A stretch of DNA of 64,000 nt from Paracoccus sp. MA (GTDB taxonomy: Bacteria; Pseudomonadota; Alphaproteobacteria; Rhodobacterales; Rhodobacteraceae). Below the pieces are notes generated by a model that worked only from the letters and a program-made list of their open reading frames with translations, had not been told where the DNA came from and did no database searches. Each line of letters opens with the position of its first letter. Positions within the stretch are counted from its first letter, which is position 1. Positions 58,260 to 64,000 of this stretch are shown piece by piece. The position numbers were made by a program, and so were the translations under genes. Where the stretch lies: NCBI RefSeq assembly GCF_020990385.1, contig NZ_CP087598.1, positions 2,113,001 through 2,177,000 on the forward strand, in the 5' to 3' direction.

Positions 58260-59906
58260 ATGTCTGAGATCGAACGCGAATCCATGGATTACGACGTGGT
58301 GATCGTCGGCGGCGGGCCTGCGGGCCTGTCGGCGGCGATCCGGCTCAAGCAGGTGAACCCCGCGCTTTCCGTGGTGCTGCTGGAGAAGGGTTCCGAGATC
58401 GGCGCGCATATCCTCTCGGGCGCGGTGCTGGACACCGCCGGCCTCGACAAGCTGATCCCGGACTGGAAGGACAAGGGCGCCCCGGTCACCACCGAGGTGA
58501 AGGAGGACAATTTCTACATCCTCGGCCCGCATGGCCAGGTCCGCGTCCCGAACTGGCCGATGCCGCCCCTGATGAACAATCACGGCAAATACATCGTCTC
58601 GATGGGCAATGTCTGCCGCTGGCTCGCCGAGCAGGCCGAGGCGCTGGAGGTCGAGATCTTCCCCGGCATGGCCTGCTCGCAGCTGGTCTACGAGGGCGAC
58701 CGCGTCGTCGGCGTCGTCGCCGGCGAGATGGGGCTCAACGCCGACGGCACCCCCGGCCCGGGCTACGAGCCCGGCATGGAGCTGCGCGGCAAATACGTGC
58801 TGATCGCCGAGGGCGTGCGCGGGTCGCTGGCGAAGGAGCTGATCGGCAAATACGACCTCTCGGCCGGCCATGAGCCGCAGAAATTCGGCCTCGGCATGAA
58901 GGAGATCTGGGAGATCGACCCGGCCAAGGCCAGGCCCGGCACGGTGACGCATACGATGGGCTGGCCCTTGGGCAAGAACGCCGGCGGCGGCAGCTTCATC
59001 TATCACCTTGAGGGCAACCAGGTGCTGGTCGGCTTCGTCGTGCACCTGAACTATGCCAACCCCTATCTCTATCCCTATATGGAGTTCCAGCGCTTCAAGC
59101 ACCATCCGCTGGTCGCGGAGCTGCTGGAGGGCGGCAAGCGCGTCGCCTATGGCGCAAGGGCGATCTCCGAGGGCGGCTGGCAGTCGATCCCGAAGCTGAC
59201 CGTGCCGGGGGCGGCGCTGCTGGGCTGCTCGGCCGGGCTGGTGAACGTGCCGCGCATCAAGGGCAACCACAACGCCATGCTGTCCGGCATCGCCGCGGCC
59301 GAGGCGGCGGCGGCGGCCATCGCGGCGGGGCGCGCGGGTGACGAGCTGGCCGAATACGAGGCCGACCTGCGCTCGGGCCCCATCGCCCGCGACCTGAAGC
59401 CGGTCCGGAACGTCAAGCCACTCTGGTCGAAGCTGGGGCTCTGGGCCAGCCTGGCGCTCGGCGGCTTCGACATGTGGGTGGCGAACCTCACCGGCTGGAA
59501 CCCGCTGGGGACGTGGAAGCACGGCAAGACCGATGCGCAGGCCACCGGCAAGGCGGCGGATTTCCAGCCCATCGACTACCCGAAGCCCGACGGCAAGCTG
59601 TCCTTCGACCGGCTGACCAACGTGGCGTTCAGCTTCACCAATCACGAGGAAAGCCAGCCCTGCCACCTGAAGCTGAAGGACCCCGCGATCCCGATCCAGG
59701 TGAACCTGCCGGTCTATGCCGAGCCAGCGACGCGCTACTGCCCGGCCGGGGTCTATGAGGTGCTGGAGGGCGAGGGCGGCCCGCGCTTCCAGATCAACTT
59801 CCAGAACTGCGTGCATTGCAAGACCTGCGACATCAAGGACCCCAGCCAGAACATCAACTGGACAACGCCACAGGGCGGCGACGGGCCGAACTACCCGAAT
59901 ATGTGA
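58260..59906 (+). CDS. Electron transfer flavoprotein-ubiquinone oxidoreductase
   Basis: ETF-QO moves electrons from ETF to ubiquinone, linking fatty-acid and amino-acid oxidation to respiration. The 548-residue protein has the FAD dinucleotide motif VIVGGGPAGLSAAIRL near residue 15, ISEGGWQSIPKLTVPGAALLGCSAG near 310, and the C-terminal 4Fe-4S cysteines in RYCPAGVYEV and NCVHCKTCDIKDPSQNINW near 490-535. The ATG at 58260 has GGAGG upstream. It serves dehydrogenases such as the one at 51130. Confidence 0.95.
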   Translation: MSEIERESMDYDVVIVGGGPAGLSAAIRLKQVNPALSVVLLEKGSEIGAHILSGAVLDTAGLDKLIPDWKDKGAPVTTEVKEDNFYILGPHGQVRVPNWPMPPLMNNHGKYIVSMGNVCRWLAEQAEALEVEIFPGMACSQLVYEGDRVVGVVAGEMGLNADGTPGPGYEPGMELRGKYVLIAEGVRGSLAKELIGKYDLSAGHEPQKFGLGMKEIWEIDPAKARPGTVTHTMGWPLGKNAGGGSFIYHLEGNQVLVGFVVHLNYANPYLYPYMEFQRFKHHPLVAELLEGGKRVAYGARAISEGGWQSIPKLTVPGAALLGCSAGLVNVPRIKGNHNAMLSGIAAAEAAAAAIAAGRAGDELAEYEADLRSGPIARDLKPVRNVKPLWSKLGLWASLALGGFDMWVANLTGWNPLGTWKHGKTDAQATGKAADFQPIDYPKPDGKLSFDRLTNVAFSFTNHEESQPCHLKLKDPAIPIQVNLPVYAEPATRYCPAGVYEVLEGEGGPRFQINFQNCVHCKTCDIKDPSQNINWTTPQGGDGPNYPNM

Positions 59907-60001
59907 TCGCAGAGGCGTGCGCCGCGCCGGTCGCGGCGTTGCCCATCCGCGCTGCGGCGGCTAGGGTCGCTGGCGCAATCGCCGAGACATGGGCCCAAGC
60001 C

Positions 60002-61852
60002 GTGACCACAAGACTGATCCCCATGGCGCTGATCGCGCTGATCGCCCTGCCGCTGCCGCAGGGCGCCCTCGCCGCGCCCATGCTGGCCCAGGCCGAACAG
60101 CCCGCGCCCCCGAACGGCGAGCGGCCGGCGCACCGCCCGGCCGCGCCGGCGCCCGAGCTGCGCGGTCTTTCCGGCCCCTATCTGGCCGCGCGCATGGCGG
60201 CGATCCAGAACGACTATGCCCGCGCCGCGCATTACTATCTGCAGGCGCTGGCCCAGGATGACAGCGACGGCTATCTGCAGGACAGCGCCATGGTCGCGCT
60301 GATCTCGGCCGGAGAGATGGAGCGTGCCACCGCCCTGGCCGGCACCATGTCCGACCAGGGCCGCGCCACCGAGCTGGCCCGGCTGGTGCAGCGCGCCGAG
60401 ATGGCTCGCGCCGGTCGCTGGGACGCGCTGCTGGCCGCCATCGACGCCGCCCCCCCGCCCGAGGACGAGGCCGGCGCGCCCGGCGGCGGCATGCTGGTCG
60501 ACGGCATGATGCGGGCCTGGGCACTGCTGGGCGCCGGCCGGGCGGGCGCGTCGCTTTCCGCCTTCAAGAAACTGGCCGAGCTGCGCGGCGCCGGGCCGAT
60601 GGTGAACTATCACCTGGCGCTGGCCAAGGCACGGGTCGGCGATTTCGAGGGCGCCGAGCTGCTGCTGGCCGATCCGGCCACAGGGGCGCATATCCTGGGC
60701 GTCGTGGCCCGCGCGCAGGTGCTGTCGCAGCTTGAGCGCAACAGGGATGCCATCGCCATGCTCGAAGCCACGCCGGGCTTCACGGAAGAGCCGCATCTGG
60801 TCGCCCTGCGCGACCGCATGGCCCGGGGCGAGACGCTGCCCTTCGATTCGATCCGCACGCCCTCGGACGGCATCGCGCAGGTCTTCCTGACCTTCGGCTC
60901 GGTTCTGGCGACCAGCGACGAACCCGACCCGCTGGCGCTGATCCATGCCCGGCTGGCCGAATATCTCGCCCCCGACCTGGGCGAGGCGCGGCTGCTGGCG
61001 GCGCAGCTCCTGCAGGGTTTCGGCCAGTTCGACCTTGCCGAGCGCGAATTCGAGAAGCTGCGCGAACTGGGCGACATGCGCCCCGTCGCCGAGCTGACCC
61101 GCATCGACGCGCTGGCCCGGGCCGAGCGGCTGGCCGATGCCGAAAAGGCCGCGCTGGCGCTGACCGCCGCCCATCCCGAGCTGGCGCAGGGCTGGATCGC
61201 GCTTGGCGACCTCTTGCGCCAGCAGGACAAGTTCGGCCAGGCGGTCCCGGCCTATGACAAGGCGCTGAGCCTCATCGGCGAGGACAATCCCGAGGCGCGC
61301 TGGTTCCCGCTCTATGCCCGCGGCATCGCGCTGGAACGCGCGGGCCAGTTCCCCAAGGCCGAGGCCGACTTCCGCGCCGCGCTGAAGATCCGCCCCGATT
61401 CCGCGCAGGTGCTGAACTATCTGGGCTACAGCCTGGTGGACCGCAACGAAAAGCTGGACGAGGCCCTGAAGCTGATCCAGCGCGCGGTCGAACTGCGGCC
61501 GGATGACGGCTATATCCTCGATTCGCTGGCCTGGGCCTATTTCCGCCTCGGCCGCTATCAGGAAGCCGTGGCGCCGATGGAGCGGGCCGTCGCAGCCATG
61601 GCCAGCGATTCGCTGGTCAACGACCATATGGGCGACATCTACTGGATGGTCGGCCGCAAGCGCGAGGCCGAGATCCAATGGCACCGCGCCCTGTCGCTGA
61701 AGCCGGAAACCGAGGCCGAGGCCAGCCGCATCCGCGCCAAGCTCGAGCGCGGGCTGGATGCGGTGCTGGAGGAGGAAAAGGCCAATGGCGGCAAGCTGCC
61801 CGAACCGCGCGCCCCCGAAACCCGCTCGCCGGACCCTGCCCGGGCCGACTGA
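60002..61852 (+). CDS. Exported TPR repeat protein
   Basis: The 616-residue protein starts at a GTG (60002) that gives a signal peptide (MTTRLIPMALIALIALPLPQGALA); an ATG seven codons later is an alternative. The mature protein is helical with several TPR units, clearest at FGQAVPAYDKALSLIGED, AGQFPKAEADFRAALKIRPDS and LGRYQEAVAPMERAVAAM from residue 400 on. LNYLGYSLVDRN and LDSLAWAYFRLG are also TPR-like. Such proteins lie just before ispE in Rhodobacteraceae. The function is unknown, probably a periplasmic scaffold. Confidence 0.8.
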   Translation: MTTRLIPMALIALIALPLPQGALAAPMLAQAEQPAPPNGERPAHRPAAPAPELRGLSGPYLAARMAAIQNDYARAAHYYLQALAQDDSDGYLQDSAMVALISAGEMERATALAGTMSDQGRATELARLVQRAEMARAGRWDALLAAIDAAPPPEDEAGAPGGGMLVDGMMRAWALLGAGRAGASLSAFKKLAELRGAGPMVNYHLALAKARVGDFEGAELLLADPATGAHILGVVARAQVLSQLERNRDAIAMLEATPGFTEEPHLVALRDRMARGETLPFDSIRTPSDGIAQVFLTFGSVLATSDEPDPLALIHARLAEYLAPDLGEARLLAAQLLQGFGQFDLAEREFEKLRELGDMRPVAELTRIDALARAERLADAEKAALALTAAHPELAQGWIALGDLLRQQDKFGQAVPAYDKALSLIGEDNPEARWFPLYARGIALERAGQFPKAEADFRAALKIRPDSAQVLNYLGYSLVDRNEKLDEALKLIQRAVELRPDDGYILDSLAWAYFRLGRYQEAVAPMERAVAAMASDSLVNDHMGDIYWMVGRKREAEIQWHRALSLKPETEAEASRIRAKLERGLDAVLEEEKANGGKLPEPRAPETRSPDPARAD

Positions 61853-61855
61853 ACC

Positions 61856-62677
61856 ATGCCCCTGCCCCGGCGCGAGGCGGCCCCCGCCAAGCTGAACCTG
61901 ACCCTGCATGTCACCGGCCGCCGCCCGGACGGCTATCACCTGCTCGATTCGCTGGTGGTGTTCCTGGAGCTGGGCGACGTGGTGACGGTCGCGCCGGGCC
62001 CCCTGTCGCTCAGCCTGACCGGCCCCTTCGCCCAGGGCCTCGCGGCCGAGCCCGACAACCTTTGCCTGCGCGCCGCGCGTCTGGCCGGGCGCGAGGCGCG
62101 GATCACCCTGGAAAAGAACCTGCCGGTGGCCTCGGGCCTCGGCGGCGGTTCGGCCGATGCGGCGGCGGTGCTGCGCGCGCTGGAGGCCGGGCCCGCGCGG
62201 CTGGAAACGCTGGGCGCCGACCTGCCCGCCTGCCTTGCCAGCCGGCCGGTGCGGATGCGGGGCCTGGGCGAGATCCTGACGCCGCTGCCGCCCCTGCCGG
62301 CGCTTCATGTGCTGCTGGTCAATCCGGGGCGCGGCCTGCCGACCCCCGCCGTGTTCAGGGCGCTGGCACGGCGCCACAATCCGCCCATGCCCGAACCGCT
62401 GCCGGATTTTCCCGACGCCGGCGCGCTGATCGCCTTCCTGCAGGATTGCCGCAACGATCTCGAGGCGCCGGCCATCGCCCTGATGCCGGCAATCTCGGAC
62501 TGCCTCGCCGCGATCCGGGCCGAAGGCGCGGCGCTTGCCCGCATGTCCGGCTCGGGCGCGACCTGCTTCGGGCTTTTCGCCAGCGCGGCCGCGGCCGAGG
62601 CCGCCCGCGCCCGCATCGCCGCGGCAAATCCCGGCTGGTGGGTGGCCGCATCTGGACTTGCGCCGGCAAAGCTCTAA
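61856..62677 (+). CDS. ispE: 4-diphosphocytidyl-2-C-methyl-D-erythritol kinase
   Basis: IspE phosphorylates CDP-methylerythritol in the MEP isoprenoid pathway. The 273-residue protein has [30 protein letters not shown] at the N terminus, the GHMP ATP loop [20 protein letters not shown] near residue 92, and [14 protein letters not shown] near 225. It begins 3 bp after the TPR gene's stop and is probably co-transcribed with it. Confidence 0.94.
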   Translation: MPLPRREAAPAKLNLTLHVTGRRPDGYHLLDSLVVFLELGDVVTVAPGPLSLSLTGPFAQGLAAEPDNLCLRAARLAGREARITLEKNLPVASGLGGGSADAAAVLRALEAGPARLETLGADLPACLASRPVRMRGLGEILTPLPPLPALHVLLVNPGRGLPTPAVFRALARRHNPPMPEPLPDFPDAGALIAFLQDCRNDLEAPAIALMPAISDCLAAIRAEGAALARMSGSGATCFGLFASAAAAEAARARIAAANPGWWVAASGLAPAKL

Positions 62678-62706
62678 CCTGCCGTAAAAATCCGAGAGGG
62701 GAAACC

Positions 62707-63441
62707 ATGCTGCGCCTCGGCGTCAACATCGACCACGTCGCCACCATCCGCAACGCCCGCGGCACGCCCTGGCCCGACCCGGTGCGCGCGGCGGAACTGG
62801 CCGAAGAGGCCGGCGCCGACGGCATTACCGCGCATCTGCGCGAGGATCGGCGCCATATCTCGGACGCGGATATCGACCGGCTGATGGCTGCGCTGCAACT
62901 GCCGCTGAACCTGGAAATGGCCGCGACGGCGGAAATGCAGGCCATCGCCCTGCGCCACCGCCCGCATGCCGTCTGCATCGTCCCCGAAAAGCGCGAGGAG
63001 CGCACCACCGAGGGCGGGCTCGACGTCGCCGGCAACGAAAGCTACCTGGCCGATTTCATCGCCCCCCTGCGCGAGGCGGGCTGCCGGGTGTCGCTGTTCA
63101 TCGGCCACGAGCAGGAGCAGATCGAGGCCGCCGCCCGCATCGGCGCCGCGGTGGTGGAACTGCATACCGGCGCCTATTGCGATTTCGACACCGAGGGGCG
63201 GCTGGCCGAACGCGACCTGGAACTGGAAGCCCTGCGCAAGGGCGCGGCACAGGCGCATCTTCTGGGGCTCGAGGTCCATGCCGGGCATGGCCTGACCTTC
63301 GACACGGTCGGCCCTGTCGCCGCCATCCCCGAACTGCGCGAGCTGAACATCGGCCATTTCCTGATTGCCGAATCGGTCTTTCTCGGCCTCGGCCCGGCGA
63401 TCCGCGAGATGCGCCGCCGCATGGACGCGGCCCGCCCCTGA
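62707..63441 (+). CDS. pdxJ: Pyridoxine 5'-phosphate synthase
   Basis: PdxJ condenses 1-deoxyxylulose 5-phosphate and aminoacetone phosphate to pyridoxine phosphate. The 244-residue protein begins MLRLGVNIDHVATIRNARGT and has ADGITAHLREDRRHISD, AVCIVPEKREERTTEGGLDV and VELHTGAYCDF, then LEVHAGHGLTFDTV and ELNIGHFLIAESVF. All active-site segments are present. GAGAGGGGAAACC precedes the ATG. Confidence 0.96.
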   Translation: MLRLGVNIDHVATIRNARGTPWPDPVRAAELAEEAGADGITAHLREDRRHISDADIDRLMAALQLPLNLEMAATAEMQAIALRHRPHAVCIVPEKREERTTEGGLDVAGNESYLADFIAPLREAGCRVSLFIGHEQEQIEAAARIGAAVVELHTGAYCDFDTEGRLAERDLELEALRKGAAQAHLLGLEVHAGHGLTFDTVGPVAAIPELRELNIGHFLIAESVFLGLGPAIREMRRRMDAARP

Positions 63442-63442
63442 T

Positions 63443-63467
63443 TTCTTCGTTGCCCAAATACCCATGT
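63443..63467 (-). repeat. Degenerate repeat tail after pdxJ
   Basis: On the minus strand this reads CATGGGTATTTGGGCAACGA then AGAAA, a diverged copy of the conserved repeat tail. It lies two bases after the pdxJ stop codon, as the other copies lie next to gene ends. Confidence 0.55.
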
Positions 63468-63489
63468 CACCACAGGACCAACCAGGCGC

Positions 63490-63906
63490 ATGATTCTCGG
63501 CATAGGCTCGGACCTCTGCAACATCGACCGCATCGCCGGGGTGCTGGACCGCCACGGCGACCGCTTCCGGCAGCGGGTCTTCACCGAGACCGAGCTGGCG
63601 CTGGCCCGCCGCCGCCGGCAGGAAGCCGCGACCCTGGCCAAACGCTGGGCCGCCAAGGAGGCCTGTTCCAAGGCGCTGGGAACCGGGCTCGCCATGGGCA
63701 TCAGCTGGCGGGACATGGCGGTCAGGAACCTTTCGACCGGCCAGCCCACCATGCAGCTGACGGGCTGGGCGGCCGAGCGGCTGGCGGCGATGACGCCCTC
63801 CGGCCATCGCGCGCATGTGCATGTGACGCTGACCGACGACCACCCCTGGGCGCAGGCCTTCGTGGTGATCGAGGCGCTTCCCGACAGCGTGAAGACGACG
63901 GCATGA
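63490..63906 (+). CDS. acpS: Holo-[acyl-carrier-protein] synthase
   Basis: AcpS attaches the 4'-phosphopantetheine arm to acyl carrier protein. The 138-residue protein starts [35 protein letters not shown] with the Mg-binding Asp, and has [19 protein letters not shown] near residue 55 and [21 protein letters not shown] near the C terminus. It follows pdxJ by 48 bp. Confidence 0.95.
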   Translation: MILGIGSDLCNIDRIAGVLDRHGDRFRQRVFTETELALARRRRQEAATLAKRWAAKEACSKALGTGLAMGISWRDMAVRNLSTGQPTMQLTGWAAERLAAMTPSGHRAHVHVTLTDDHPWAQAFVVIEALPDSVKTTA

Positions 63907-63981
63907 GGACGGGCACGGCTTGACTTTGCCGTCCCCCGCACCCCATGAACGCGCGACTTGCCGATGAAGGGAATGGCATCC

Positions 63982-64000
63982 ATGGCGAAAAGCGTAGCCC
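63982..64000 (+). CDS. Start of a gene cut by the window edge (possibly lepB)
   Basis: An ATG at 63982 with AAGGGA nine bases upstream opens MAKSVA before the sequence ends. In Rhodobacteraceae pdxJ-acpS is usually followed by signal peptidase I (lepB); six codons cannot confirm it. Confidence 0.35.

Overview
The window looks like chromosomal DNA of a Paracoccus-like alphaproteobacterium (Rhodobacteraceae). Support: very high G+C, a 50-residue aa3 oxidase subunit IV at 53901 that closely resembles the P. denitrificans protein as I remember it, a TrcR/DUF1013 gene, COQ9, an ETF-quinone oxidoreductase, a DmdC-like acyl-CoA dehydrogenase, and Rhodobacteraceae-type intergenic repeats ending in an ATATTT...AAGAAAGAA signature.

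Region 1 (1-24.5 kb) is mostly core: ubiA/rsmE, prmA-msrA, a P1-family peptidase, succinate-semialdehyde dehydrogenase, trcR, RNase T2, a quinone oxidoreductase coupled to COQ9, rpsU, an Lrp regulator, mscL, a GST, pheT and pheS (separated by two small membrane-protein genes), an ArsC-like protein, a cytochrome P450 translationally coupled to an Ala/Gly:cation symporter, rpmI-rplT, pyk and an N-formylglutamate amidohydrolase-like gene.

Region 2 (24.6-44.8 kb) is accessory. Its left edge (24.6-27.9 kb) holds a frameshifted JAB-domain remnant, a truncated IS3-family element, a RepC-type plasmid replication gene missing its N terminus, and an intact-looking 851-bp IS5/IS427-type element. Its right part (38.7-44.4 kb) begins inside a beheaded aldehyde dehydrogenase and continues with an internally deleted plasmid ParB, small plasmid-type genes, a StbDE/RelBE-like and a VapBC toxin-antitoxin pair, a duplicated ~120-bp segment and a 1050-bp IS903-type element, ending near a tRNA-Pro. 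Between these plasmid scars lies an ethanol-oxidation cluster (27.95-38.7 kb): a PQQ ethanol dehydrogenase of ExaA type, a cytochrome c550, a SoxYZ-like carrier, a zinc metallohydrolase, a CXXCW protein, a secreted pentapeptide-repeat protein, and a LuxR-type response regulator with a FIST sensor and a soluble hybrid histidine kinase. Nine of these genes run in one direction and probably form one or two operons for periplasmic alcohol oxidation and its control. My working hypothesis is that the segment arrived by integration of a rep/par plasmid that has since decayed.

Region 3 (44.9-64 kb) is core again: tRNA-Pro(CGG), an EamA exporter, leuB, a family-4-like uracil-DNA glycosylase, a DsbD-N-domain protein, YqgE, TsaC/Sua5, acyl-CoA dehydrogenase coupled to an MBL hydrolase, oxidase subunit IV, AzlCD, a GNAT enzyme, greA, ETF-QO, a TPR protein with ispE, then pdxJ-acpS and the first codons of a gene that by synteny may be lepB.

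All functional names come from reading motifs and recalled family features; no database search was possible.
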